This document shows positions 49,340 through 59,545 of a stretch of DNA of 64,000 nt, piece by piece. Within the stretch, counting starts at the first letter, position 1. Each line of letters starts with the position of its first letter. The notes under the pieces are model-generated. The model did no database searches and was not told the origin of the DNA. It saw only the letters and a list, made by a program, of their open reading frames with translations. This DNA is from Trichomonas tenax. Taxonomy: Eukaryota > Parabasalia > Trichomonadida > Trichomonadidae. The stretch spans positions 1-64,000 of the forward strand of contig JALKBU010000068.1 in the NCBI GenBank assembly GCA_023091735.1, given 5' to 3'. Position numbers and translations under genes: made by a program.

Positions 49340-51645
49340 ATCAGAAAAAGGACTCAAAAGTAACCTTAATCGATGTTGATGACAACTCAAATATTTCGAT
49401 TGTTGATTGTAATTTTGATAATCCAAGTCATATTAGTTTCAAAATAATCACATTGAAACTAAGCTTCATTTCCACAATGGGGTGTAAAGCAGTAAATTAT
49501 CCGCCTCTAGTGGTTATAAAGACATGTGCCTATTATAATTTACGGAAGCTAAGCATGAAGTGAATAAAACCATTGTTATTCTATTCTGTTGCAACAGTTG
49601 TTTATAGCATTATTTATTATCGCATAGGAAGACAACTCAGGTGTTGAATATGATTCACTTAACAAAAATATACTTATCAGCGCTCCAAGCGATTTAATCA
49701 ATTGTTAGCAATTCATTTTATAGCTGCATAAATGCAATAAAAACTATTTCATTTGACAGATTTAGTTTAATTACATTAATTTAAACCTGCAATATTTGCA
49801 AATTCTTCATTAAGCAGTATTGACATGAAACATTGTCACTATTTAGAGTATATAAATATATCATTATTGTCCAATTGTCGATCGTTGGCAAATGTTATAT
49901 TGCTACCAAATATTAAAGAATTGAAATACAGATGTTTTTATCAAACGAATTCTCTCACATCGATTGATTTATCGGACTCCGTCGAAATATTGCAATCATA
50001 TCTTGCAGGATATGGCAACATTTTCGGAACAGCTCTTGAATGAATAACAATCACAAGCAACTCTAATTTAACTAAAATCAAATCCGACATTTTTATAGGT
50101 TCAAAGTTAACTTATTTTTGTATTCCTAAGAATGCAACGACAATAACAGCATCAGCATTTTCTTGAGTAATGATTGAAAGGTTTGAAATACACCCAGAGA
50201 ATGTTTACTTCCAAACTGATGGCATTTCCATCTTTAGAGGAACAAAAAATAATACTATCGCTCTTGTTTCATCATTCCTTTCATTCCCATATACAATTCC
50301 ATCTTATGTTACAATTGTAGACTATCACTGCTTGGGGAATGGCAATGTTCAGCAAATAACACTTCATAGTAACATTGCAAAAATATACGATTTTGCTTTT
50401 TCTGGAACAAAAATTACAACAATGACAATTCCATCAAAAATTACTGCTTTATATCGCCACACATTAAGTTTGTGCTCATTATTGGAATGTGTAGTTTTAT
50501 CTCCAAACATTAACTGATTGAGAGATAATGTTTTCCTTAATGATTCGAGGCTTAATCAGATTAGTTTACCAATGAAATTAACTGCAATTGGTGCTTCTTG
50601 TTTCCAAAATTGTATTTCGATTGAAAACGTTCAAATTCCAGCAGCCGTTAAAACAATTGGTTCAGTGGCTTTTAAGAATTGTTCTTTAGGTTTTTCTTTA
50701 GATCTTTCGCTCAATTATTACCTCACTTTGCAAAATGGAATGTTGTTTTACGATTCGATGAAAATTTTGTCAAACTTCTTTGATGATGGTTCGGGACAGA
50801 ATATTGTCATTCCTGCTGAATGCACGAGCATTTTAGATTCTGTTTTTCAAGACTCATCTATAAGATCTGTGAAGTTTTCTGGTAATGTAGAAATGAGTAT
50901 TGGAACTGGAGCTTTTCAATCTTCGAATATTGAAAAATAGAATTTCCAGCAAGTTTGAGTTCTCTTGGTGTGAATTGTTTCATTGATTGCACAAGATTAA
51001 CTAGAGTTACATTTGCTGGAAATAATATAATGGGAATTCCTGATTATTGCTTCTATGGATGCACTTCTTAGCAAAACTTTATTTTAACAAATTCAATTGA
51101 ATCAGTTGGAATTTCAGCTTTTGAAAATTGCTTCACAATTCGAGATATTCAGTTCCAAAATGCACCAATAGTGAAAAATCAGTGCTGCAGCATTTAAATC
51201 ATCAGGAATAACATCATGTAATATACAATCAACTGTCCAATCGATTGATGTTGAAGCATTTACATCTTCTAAAATTAAAAGTTTCACTTCTTCGATAAAT
51301 GTTCCTGCACGTTTCTGTTGCTTTTCTTCCTGCAAATAATACAAATGTCTATGTTGTTCCAAGTAATATGAGTATATAGGAAATTATGCATTCATAGGAG
51401 CAACAAAGCTTCAAAGAGTTTTGTTCATTGGAAATTAAATGAAAAGCATCGGATATCAGTCATTTAAAGGATGCAGAAATCTCAATTTCTTATATTTCAA
51501 TTCAGAAAGCCTCCAAACAATAAGTTCTTCTGCTTTCGAAGGATGTCCATTTCTGCATAAATGCGGTGCAATTTCTTGCCCAACAAGTTTGCAATCGAAG
51601 TTTAAAGCTGCTAAATTCACAGCGATTTCTTTCCAAGTCTATTAA
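49340..51645 (+). pseudogene. BspA-like (LRR_5) leucine-rich repeat gene, decayed
   Basis: Repeated LRR_5 units of the type 'I..CF..C.SL..I.IP..V..IG..AF..C' run through the region ('AIGASCFQNCISIENVQIP', 'TIGSVAFKNC'). Most of it is in one frame, broken by TGA 50041, TGA 50165-50167, TGA 50515-50517 and TAG 50938. About 50935-51200 continues in another frame with its own stop, and the end (51439-51645) is back in the first. The upstream part from about 49340 is more eroded. BspA-like proteins are surface proteins and the largest LRR family in trichomonads. No membrane anchor remains at the end, which runs into a hairpin. Confidence 0.85.
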
Positions 51646-51693
51646 CAGCAATTGTGTGATCATAACAATGTTTGCATTGCTGTTAATAGACTT
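51635..51693. repeat. 18-bp perfect hairpin at the pseudogene end
   Basis: AAGTCTATTAACAGCAAT (51635-51652) pairs exactly with 51676-51693, with a 23-base loop. The last codons and the TAA of the BspA pseudogene lie inside the left arm. It sits between this and the convergent LRR gene, so it could be a shared 3' structure or a small insertion. Confidence 0.8.
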
Positions 51694-51775
51694 TTATATT
51701 CAGTGTTTATATCAATATTAATGAAAAAAGTTGTTACATATATTAAATTTAAAACAAACAAGAAAATGAAAATAA

Positions 51776-54013
51776 TCATGCTAAAACATTTTCAAGATTA
51801 TATGTTTTGTGGAAAGAACCAAGTAATGTAATTACAGGATCAGTGTATGTATTTCCAACGCATTCACCGAGTAATGCAGATAAATCATCATCGCGTTTGG
51901 TGATTCCATATTTCTCGAATTTTTCCAAATAAAATTGACTCTTATCTATTTCCATTGAAGAAGCAGATCTTGTCATTGTATTTTCTTTAGTTGGATTGTA
52001 GCTTCTGATTCTCTCTGCATCAAATATCTTCTTAGATCTTGAAGTTTCAACGCATAATGTTCCAAATCTTTCGACATATGTTGACTTCAACATTTCTATT
52101 TCAGCAGCAATTGTTGGCTTTTCTCCTGAGTTGTAAGAAATCATGTTGAAGTGGCGTTCGAACTCCATTACAGGCCATGAAGCAAAGACAAGTTTCGATG
52201 CTATAACTCTATGACAGAAGATAGAAATTTTGTTGAAACTTCCTGAGAAACATCCATCAAACTTCAATGAAACAAGTTGAGATCCTTTCTGCAAAAATTG
52301 CATCAAAATATTAAGTCCGTCATCGCCAATTCTTTGATTTGTTACATCGAGAACTTTGATTGTCTTTTTGATAGCGAAATAGCGAAGTACAGGAGTGAAA
52401 AGAGGTCCATAGGAATATCTTATTCTTCTTCCTCCACGAACGAATAATCCATCTAAATTGAGTTGACTAACTGCAACGCAAATCGATCTGAATGACGATG
52501 ATGTCTCAGTAATATCGATAGATTGATTTATTGACAAAGATCTGAGCTGTGTGTTATTTCTTAAGAAAGTTGCAAAAAGAGCTGTTTGCTTTGAGGTCAT
52601 TGGATTGTTGTCGAAGAAAAATATTTCGATTTGCTTGAAATGCTGCTTCATCATCGCCATGTAGTTCAACATATCAGTCAAACTGTTGCTTTCTACTGTG
52701 AGACAGGATAAATCGAGACCTGTAAGTTTGATTTTTCCTTCATAAATTGCATTGAAGAACGATAAAATCGCGTCAAGAGAAAACGTGCAATTTGAGAGAT
52801 CCAAGAAACCTATTTCGGCCGGTTCACGTTGGAATTCGAGTGTTTTCATGAACTTGTTTCCGGATAAACAGACTTCGGTTAAACCAATGTCCAAAGAAAC
52901 AATATTTTCGAAAACTTTAGAAATATTTGTGTTTGATTGACAAACAGCAATGCGTTTGATGCATTTTGAAGTAAGGGCCCAAGAAGATGATGCTATACTA
53001 TTTATCATGATATGAAGATCTTTCACTTCCGAGATATTTTGAATTTCTAATTTGTCGAGGAAATGGAAGCAATCGTTGAACAAGATTGTTTGGAAGATTG
53101 TGGTAATGCTTTCCGAGCTATGTTTGCAATCAATAAACGTAAGAGATCTAATTTTCTTTGAATGCTCTGTTAATTTCTCGAAAAATGATGTAAAAGTAGG
53201 TGACGAGCAGTCACATCTCTTGAAAGTCCAGTGAGATGGTAAAAATGTAGCTTTATCGAATAAATGATTCAATGTTTGCGAAGAATTCATAAAATTGCAT
53301 TTTTTGAATACTATGTTATCAAGGAACTTGTTGCAAACGAATATAGAATAGCAAATTTCAAAAATATTGCCGACATTGCATTGATTTAAAACAAATGTTC
53401 GTAAATCTTGCTCAAAAGTTAATGCTAAAACGAGAGGCCTTATTAAATTGAAACTGCTGATCGTTGGATCGATTTTGAACGAATTATGTGGAAGTGTTTC
53501 ATTATTGTAAAAAACGTCCATTTCTTCAGCATAAAGTTCGAGATGATAGTGAAGGGCACAAGAACCAATCCTATCGGCAAAAATGTGCCTTGATTTATAG
53601 GATTTCGCTGTATCTTTCATGTTAAAACTTCCGGCATTTTGAAAATTGAGATTTATCGGCAAAACGCTTGTAGAAAACTGTGCCTGCCTGACGAAGTATA
53701 CCAAATATGCAATGTTTTCGATGCTATCTGATCGAATTCTTATCGCATCGCTGTTACTGCTGAAAGTTCCGAGTGTTCCGCCGATACTGATCGACACAAT
53801 GTCGAAATACGACATCTCCGCTGTCAATTCGACAGAACTCATTGCTTTCTTCCTTCCCAGAAAGATTCCGTTCGTGGCCACGACGAATATCCTGTCCTGA
53901 GTGCAGTTGTTCTGGTTGACCCAGTGCACGACCTGGCAGGAGATGATTTTCGCTGTCCCGTGTTTAAGATTCGGGCTCATTGACCACACAACAGCTTCAA
54001 GTTCATTATCCAT
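51776..54013 (-). CDS. CARMIL-like leucine-rich repeat protein, 745 aa
   Basis: CARMIL proteins regulate actin capping protein and link to Arp2/3 and myosin I. The N-terminal 115 residues look like the CARMIL PH-like domain ('RIFVVATNGIFLG', 'YFDIVSISI', 'ENIAYLVYFVRQAQ'). About 190-610 is a long run of tropomodulin/RI-type LRRs ('LSGNKFMKTLEF', 'FLDLSNCTFSLDAILSFFNA' in part, 'LDVTNQRIGDDGLNILMQFLQ'). The C-terminal 120 residues lack an obvious capping-protein-binding motif. The start ATG 54013 follows AAAAAGTGACAAA directly. Confidence 0.7.
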   Translation of the reverse strand: MDNELEAVVWSMSPNLKHGTAKIISCQVVHWVNQNNCTQDRIFVVATNGIFLGRKKAMSSVELTAEMSYFDIVSISIGGTLGTFSSNSDAIRIRSDSIENIAYLVYFVRQAQFSTSVLPINLNFQNAGSFNMKDTAKSYKSRHIFADRIGSCALHYHLELYAEEMDVFYNNETLPHNSFKIDPTISSFNLIRPLVLALTFEQDLRTFVLNQCNVGNIFEICYSIFVCNKFLDNIVFKKCNFMNSSQTLNHLFDKATFLPSHWTFKRCDCSSPTFTSFFEKLTEHSKKIRSLTFIDCKHSSESITTIFQTILFNDCFHFLDKLEIQNISEVKDLHIMINSIASSSWALTSKCIKRIAVCQSNTNISKVFENIVSLDIGLTEVCLSGNKFMKTLEFQREPAEIGFLDLSNCTFSLDAILSFFNAIYEGKIKLTGLDLSCLTVESNSLTDMLNYMAMMKQHFKQIEIFFFDNNPMTSKQTALFATFLRNNTQLRSLSINQSIDITETSSSFRSICVAVSQLNLDGLFVRGGRRIRYSYGPLFTPVLRYFAIKKTIKVLDVTNQRIGDDGLNILMQFLQKGSQLVSLKFDGCFSGSFNKISIFCHRVIASKLVFASWPVMEFERHFNMISYNSGEKPTIAAEIEMLKSTYVERFGTLCVETSRSKKIFDAERIRSYNPTKENTMTRSASSMEIDKSQFYLEKFEKYGITKRDDDLSALLGECVGNTYTDPVITLLGSFHKTYNLENVLA

Positions 54014-54025
54014 TTGTCACTTTTT
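54014..54025 (-). promoter_or_regulatory. AAAAAGTGACAAA motif joined to the ATG
   Basis: On the minus strand the motif is directly followed by ATG 54013, the same arrangement as before MOB at 38588. Confidence 0.6.
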
Positions 54026-54187
54026 GGGTTGACATTTTCACCACATCAATCAAAATTTTTGATGATTACTCCTTATTTCATATCATTTAATCATCAACTT
54101 AAACACCCTCTATTCATTGATGATATTTCTCATTCAGATATATTGCTTATGTACTATGTTATACTGCAATATGAAAAAAATTGATTT

Positions 54188-54365
54188 AAACTTGCAATGA
54201 AATGATTCTTTAGATACGGTTGCTCGTAAAATTATGTAGATGAATCGAAAAGAAGATTAAATGAATGTTCTTACATGACTTTAACAAATCCAGTTTCGAC
54301 TAAATTTCATTTGAAAAATTTGCTCCAAACTTGCAGTAAATTGATTATTTAGATATGGTTGCTCG
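54188..54365 (+). repeat. Two 39-bp direct copies
   Basis: AAACTTGCAATGAAATGATT... at 54188-54226 recurs as AAACTTGCAGTAAATTGATT... at 54327-54365, with six or so differences. It lies in the divergent spacer between the CARMIL-like gene and the gene at 54838, and may be an old tandem duplication or shared regulatory DNA. The rest of 54026-54803 is AT-rich with nothing seen. Confidence 0.65.
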
Positions 54366-54803
54366 CGCTTATTGAAGCACCTATTGTAGGTGAATCTAAA
54401 GACACGAACTCATATTCTTCCAGCTATTTATCAATGAAATGTCCAAAATGTGTCAAAACTGGATGAATTGTCAAATAAATTGAAAGAGAAAACCATATCA
54501 TGCGAAATAGGAAGATATTTCAATTAGAAAATAGTTATCATTATACAGGATTATACAAACATAACCATAAATAAGATATATATCAAAAAAAGTTGAAGGT
54601 TATATAAAAAATCGACATAATCAAAAATCATCTTCGCTTGTAAAAATCAAAAGACCTCAATCAAATTTATTGGTATAGCATTACATAGCACAACGCGGAG
54701 TATCAATGGCATTAATTATGTTTAATTATCGTTAAAATTAAGGCATTGTTCCATCAAAATGATTTTTAGTTGATTAATTTTTATATAAACCGATGAATAA
54801 AAA

Positions 54804-54814
54804 ACGTGACAAAC
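54804..54814 (+). promoter_or_regulatory. ACGTGACAAAC motif
   Basis: The second start-site motif, 24 bases before ATG 54838. The same AAACGTGACA variant precedes the eIF4G-like gene. Confidence 0.5.
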
Positions 54815-54837
54815 AAAAGATTTTATAAATTTTTCGC

Positions 54838-56943
54838 ATGGAGGACTTCAATCGGCTGAGCCGAGTGGTCCCAGACATCCCAGAACTGCTTCTGGATGCC
54901 TGCACTAAGTCTTCTTTGTCAACACGTGATCGTATCATAACAGATAGCCGCGCTGCGATAATTATTCACAGAATGAAATCGATTATACAGATGAATGACT
55001 TAGTACCGATATTAGAAGACAGTCCGGAAAACATTCTTCCTCAACAAATCCAATTCGTTTCAGTTTTGATCGATTATTTACATGTAACGCCCCAAATATT
55101 AATTAAATGCTTGAAAGAGAAGCAGACGAGTGGAGATAAGTCAGATTATAAATTACTTTGCTGGTCTGCAATTCCTGCGGTTTATGGATTTTTTAGCACT
55201 CGAGAACACATATCAATAGCATTTCCTTTCTACTGCATGGTCGTTGCGAGTTGTCCTAAGAACATTACAATAGACGTTTTGCTTCCTTTGTATATTTCCG
55301 CAACAACTTATAAATTCATTGAATCTGTTTATCAAGGTTTCGGAACTCGATTCTGCCACGATATAAGAATCAATACAACCAAATTACCACAAAAAATAAT
55401 CGATGAATATATTCCAGAAATTATTAACGCGATAATTAAATCTTTACCACTTCTTCCTCAGCAGCACAACTTTTTGATTAAGTATATGGTTGCACAAGGA
55501 TGGTCAATCACTGATGTTTTGAATTTTTTCATTCATCGCTTCACAATGCCTCAAGTAATCAGATATTTACGTGCTACACCATTCAAACACCATCATGATC
55601 ATCTTGTTCAGGTAGCAAAAGCAATAAATATCAAAGCAGAAAATGTTCAAAAAATTATGAATTGTTTTGAAACGAATTCTATATATGAAATTCCTCCAGC
55701 TTTCACAGTTTTTGATATCCCGTTCATGCTTTTGCTTATTTCAAGAAAAGACATCGATGTTATTATTCGATCTTTAATGTCGATCAATGAGCTTCCAAAA
55801 ACGATGGATCCTTTCATAAAGTACAACTACTTCGTGAATATAACGAGCAGACCGTTTTGGATGAGAATTTATTCGAGAAAACCAAAACCAATCGAAACTT
55901 CGTATAACTGGAGACCTGTCGTCTTCGAGGATCTTCCAAATGTTAAAACCGAGAAAGATGAAGCTCTTTCACGAATTTGGAACAAAATCAACTCAGATTG
56001 TAGCGAGTTTGGCATTCATCCACTTAATTTCTTGAATGAAAAACCGAAAGATCCTGAACAAATGGAAAGACTCAAAACATATAATTCTGCGATTTCAAGT
56101 TTCTCTGACAAATTCTTTAACTTTGCAGCAACAAAATCACTTGAAATCCTCAAAGCCAATGCTTTAAGTTTTGAGCGATATCTTGTTCATAATCTTGCGC
56201 TTCAATCACTCACGAAATGGCTCAATGTCGTTGAAGATGAACTTAGAATGTTTGTTATTCCATTCAGTGAAGATGCTATTCAAGAACAGCTCATAGATGT
56301 TTCTCCAAAGTTGTTGATTCGCAATCCACGTTATATCGATCTCATTCTCGAGAACGCTGCTTCTAAAGTTGACATGCCAATCACAAGACAACTGCAGTAT
56401 CTCCATCTCATACACTATATGATTCCTATCCTCATTGGCCCACAAACTAACGAAGAAATGAAGGGCTTGGATCTAAGTTGGAAGCAATTAATTAATGATC
56501 TACGCCAAACATTCCAACTTCCTTCGTGCTTCTCCAATAAAAGCAAGAACAAAGAACAAGCTCTTCTCTTGAATGGAAGGCTTTGGAGAGTTATAACACT
56601 CTTGAATTCAATGCCAACAGTCAAGTTTTCATCGATGTTTTTCGTGTTCATGAAAGCAATGAGACAACTTGATGAACTCGAAACAGCTGCAAAATCAGAA
56701 GATGCAGTTACACAATACGCTCTTGTTCTCACAGAATGTCCATTCATTCTCACGCGCTTTATTTTGATCAATGCTTTCTTTGTTAAGCAAGATAGATTTA
56801 GATTAATGTCCGATGCCGACACTCACCTCGTAATGTGGTGCAGATTAGAAACAGCAATTCTCAAGATATTATCCCAAGACTCGCAGTTCATGGGACAGGT
56901 GTTGGAATTCCAGGAAATGCTTATTGATGCAAAACTTTTGTAA
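54838..56943 (+). CDS. Large alpha-helical protein of unknown function, 701 aa
   Basis: ATG 54838 to TAA 56941-56943. The sequence is helical throughout, without low complexity, membrane segments or a catalytic motif that I recognise. A region at about 90-300 has solenoid-like helices; about 340-420 is more conserved-looking ('FVNITSRPFWMRIYS'); and the C-terminal 200 residues have a compact helical part ending 'FQEMLIDAKLL'. A GTPase regulator or tethering factor would fit the look, but this is a guess. Clean codon use and the upstream motif say it is expressed. The stop lies in the near-palindrome TAATCGATGATATCATC...GATTA. Confidence 0.8.
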   Translation: MEDFNRLSRVVPDIPELLLDACTKSSLSTRDRIITDSRAAIIIHRMKSIIQMNDLVPILEDSPENILPQQIQFVSVLIDYLHVTPQILIKCLKEKQTSGDKSDYKLLCWSAIPAVYGFFSTREHISIAFPFYCMVVASCPKNITIDVLLPLYISATTYKFIESVYQGFGTRFCHDIRINTTKLPQKIIDEYIPEIINAIIKSLPLLPQQHNFLIKYMVAQGWSITDVLNFFIHRFTMPQVIRYLRATPFKHHHDHLVQVAKAINIKAENVQKIMNCFETNSIYEIPPAFTVFDIPFMLLLISRKDIDVIIRSLMSINELPKTMDPFIKYNYFVNITSRPFWMRIYSRKPKPIETSYNWRPVVFEDLPNVKTEKDEALSRIWNKINSDCSEFGIHPLNFLNEKPKDPEQMERLKTYNSAISSFSDKFFNFAATKSLEILKANALSFERYLVHNLALQSLTKWLNVVEDELRMFVIPFSEDAIQEQLIDVSPKLLIRNPRYIDLILENAASKVDMPITRQLQYLHLIHYMIPILIGPQTNEEMKGLDLSWKQLINDLRQTFQLPSCFSNKSKNKEQALLLNGRLWRVITLLNSMPTVKFSSMFFVFMKAMRQLDELETAAKSEDAVTQYALVLTECPFILTRFILINAFFVKQDRFRLMSDADTHLVMWCRLETAILKILSQDSQFMGQVLEFQEMLIDAKLL

Positions 56944-57069
56944 TCGATGATATCATCAACGATTACGATAAGTTTTAACTTATTTTTACTACAAAAAAAC
57001 TTATATTTAGTTTGTTATTATTAAATATTGTTATTATAACACTCTATATATATTTTAAATACTAAAACA

Positions 57070-58488
57070 TTAATGTTCAACTCCTTGTTCTTCCTCAGGA
57101 TTTTGCGCTGCTTCTAATTCCGGATTTTCAATACATTGAAGAAATGAATCAAGTGCTTTAGCAAAGCCCTGAACCATCCAGTCTTCGCTATTAAAAGCAA
57201 GATGTCCTATTATATCTCTATATTCTTCAAGGTCATTCATGATAACATCTATCTTTCCAAGAGGACGCGCAAACATGCACAGTGACATCGCGTAGCGAAG
57301 CACATAAAGAAGATGCTCCTTATCATCACTCTCGAGAAATTCAAGCACATGACTTGAATAAGAATGCAAAATATTGTTTTTCGTTGCATACTCTCCATAT
57401 TCTACGAAGGCAGTGATAAGCTTAAGAGCAGCAAAACGTTCTTTTATTTCATTGCAATCAATCAAAGCTCTCAAGTTTTCCATAAATTTTGTGCTTGGAA
57501 CATAAGAGAATTTTCCTGTAGAAATTATATCAGCAAGCAGTTCCATTACCTTTGTAGTGAGAGTAACATTATTTCTGTCTGTTAGTATTGGTAATTTAAT
57601 GCGCTTAATCAGTATTTCAGGAACAAAAACAGAGAAAAGTTTTGATTTGTGTGTTAACTTGAAGAATTTTTGGAGAATATCAATAATCATTATTCTAATA
57701 GTGAGCTTGTCTGCTCTATATGCTGCTGCAAGATAATTTGAAATTTCTTGCGGTTGAGGTGATATTGAAATAAAATCTATATTTTTCGTTATAACTTGGT
57801 AGATTGCTGATACAAAATCATATATAATTTGGTTGTCTCGTTTCTCTTCTAATAATATTCCTAAATTTGCAAATGAAAATTGGTAAAATGGCGTAATTAT
57901 TTTTATTTCATCAAATTGATAACAAACAGCATGCGCAAAAGCACTTGCGCAGAACAAATCTTCTTTGCAGCTGTTGAAATCCGATTTAATTCGACTAAAC
58001 GGGAAATTTTCGATAATTAAAATTGCGAATTCTTTGTTCCTTCTGACGAAATTTGCAAGAGCAGAAAACATAATGGCGATTTCCGGTCTTGTTGCTTCGT
58101 TTAAGTAAAGAGAAATGGAAATTATCAAATTTATATCGCAAGATTTAATGATATTGAGGTCAAACGCTTCATTTTTCGCAATAACACATTCTATGAATCG
58201 TAGTGCTGACATTGAAACCGAATCATCGTGTACTCTAAATGCCAACTTATAAATTTCTTTGAGAAAGTTGTTTGTTATCAAGTTATTCGGGAAAGGTGTC
58301 CTTTCTTTACGTGACATAACGTTGCAAAGTTCTTCCATTGTTTTTATTTTAAATTCATCGTTTGCTGATTCTAAAACTGCGCCAATACAAGCAGAAACCA
58401 TCGAATTGAGGTCAAATTTGAACTCATCCTTGACAAAAACTTTATCCATGTTATGCTCATGGTCCTGGTCGATGATTCCAGACTTCAT
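57070..58488 (-). CDS. ARM-like alpha-solenoid protein, 472 aa
   Basis: The frame extends to an ATG at 58539, but the DNA after that ATG contains two copies of the upstream motif (TTTACATGTCA and TTACATGTCAT at 58503-58532). I therefore start at ATG 58488 ('MKSGIIDQDHEH'). The protein is a chain of helical repeats with an acidic Glu-rich end ('NPEEEQGVEH'). It resembles the protein at 30282-31736. No known function; probably a scaffold. Confidence 0.75.
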   Translation of the reverse strand: MKSGIIDQDHEHNMDKVFVKDEFKFDLNSMVSACIGAVLESANDEFKIKTMEELCNVMSRKERTPFPNNLITNNFLKEIYKLAFRVHDDSVSMSALRFIECVIAKNEAFDLNIIKSCDINLIISISLYLNEATRPEIAIMFSALANFVRRNKEFAILIIENFPFSRIKSDFNSCKEDLFCASAFAHAVCYQFDEIKIITPFYQFSFANLGILLEEKRDNQIIYDFVSAIYQVITKNIDFISISPQPQEISNYLAAAYRADKLTIRIMIIDILQKFFKLTHKSKLFSVFVPEILIKRIKLPILTDRNNVTLTTKVMELLADIISTGKFSYVPSTKFMENLRALIDCNEIKERFAALKLITAFVEYGEYATKNNILHSYSSHVLEFLESDDKEHLLYVLRYAMSLCMFARPLGKIDVIMNDLEEYRDIIGHLAFNSEDWMVQGFAKALDSFLQCIENPELEAAQNPEEEQGVEH

Positions 58489-58502
58489 TGACTCAATGAT
58501 AT

Positions 58503-58532
58503 GACATGTAATTTCATTTTTGACATGTAAAT
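58503..58532 (-). promoter_or_regulatory. Two TTTACATGTCA-type motifs that decide the start
   Basis: On the minus strand, TTTACATGTCAAAA and ATTACATGTCAT lie 33-44 and 13-24 bases before ATG 58488. They overlap the first 14 codons of the longer frame, arguing against the upstream ATG. Confidence 0.55.
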
Positions 58533-58539
58533 TTTTCAT

Positions 58540-59545
58540 TTCGAAATTTCATTTAAATATTAATGATCATGAGATTCTTGATAATGGATGTGTTTCTACC
58601 ATATGCCAGCATAAGAGACTTTCACTGATTGTATTCTTTCTGGATTATATAAAGAAAACGCGGAATTTTCATATGTTCGACATTATGATATTGCATCGAT
58701 CAATCTGTTTTGTCTTTCACTGTGATGCAAATTTGAGAGATTCTTGTTCGTTAAAACAAGATATATCCATAATATTCAACAATTGAACATGATCAATAGC
58801 ATTTGAGATCAAGTTAAATCTTTGATGATTCGAAAATAAACAAATGAGAAAGAAAACAAATCGATTTGAAGAAAATTGCTTGATTTAAAGTATTTTTTAA
58901 CCAATATACAAATCAATGAAATTACAAAATTGGTAACAATAAAATGATAGTTTTATATTTTTATAATGTTGATTTTATGTAACCAACTTTTGTCATTTTT
59001 TTATAATGTTAGATTGTCATAGATTGATAATGAAATTTGCCTTCTATTCAAAACATATTGGAAAGTTTGTCAATTTTTGTGTAAAGATAGAATAGCTATC
59101 ACGTAATTCGATATTTTTACCTTGATATTTATGTTGCTGTAAAATTATTCTGGTATTTCATTAAAATTCTTCTATCAAATCCTAAGTTGCGAAAATATAC
59201 GATGCTATGAGTGGACAAAATTTCGGACTCCCATGATAAATCACACAATGTTTACTACTACTTATGTCTTAAATTTGACTTTGGCCGAAAAAAGACAATA
59301 AATCTGCATAATTTGTGGTGTTGCAAACGGCCAAATTAAGAAATAAAGAATTGCCATAAGTTGAAATTTGAAGTAACTCATTGAATTTAATGAAAATTTT
59401 GAAACTTTAAATATAACACCATTAAAATGTTATCCATTGGCAATCAATATCAAGTGTTTAATAATCAGCCAGAGAAACTTTGTTTTGATTATTTTACATA
59501 TAAAAAAGAGAATTGGCTTTTTTGTAATAATATATTTATAACTTT
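58540..59545. other. Gene-free AT-rich stretch
   Basis: About 1 kb between two minus-strand genes. An 88-codon frame at 58520-58786 overlaps the promoter motifs and has no protein-like features. No repeats seen. Confidence 0.55.

Noticed and set aside
58520..58786. 88-codon ORF
   Set aside because: Starts in the promoter motifs of the gene at 58488 and has no protein-like features.
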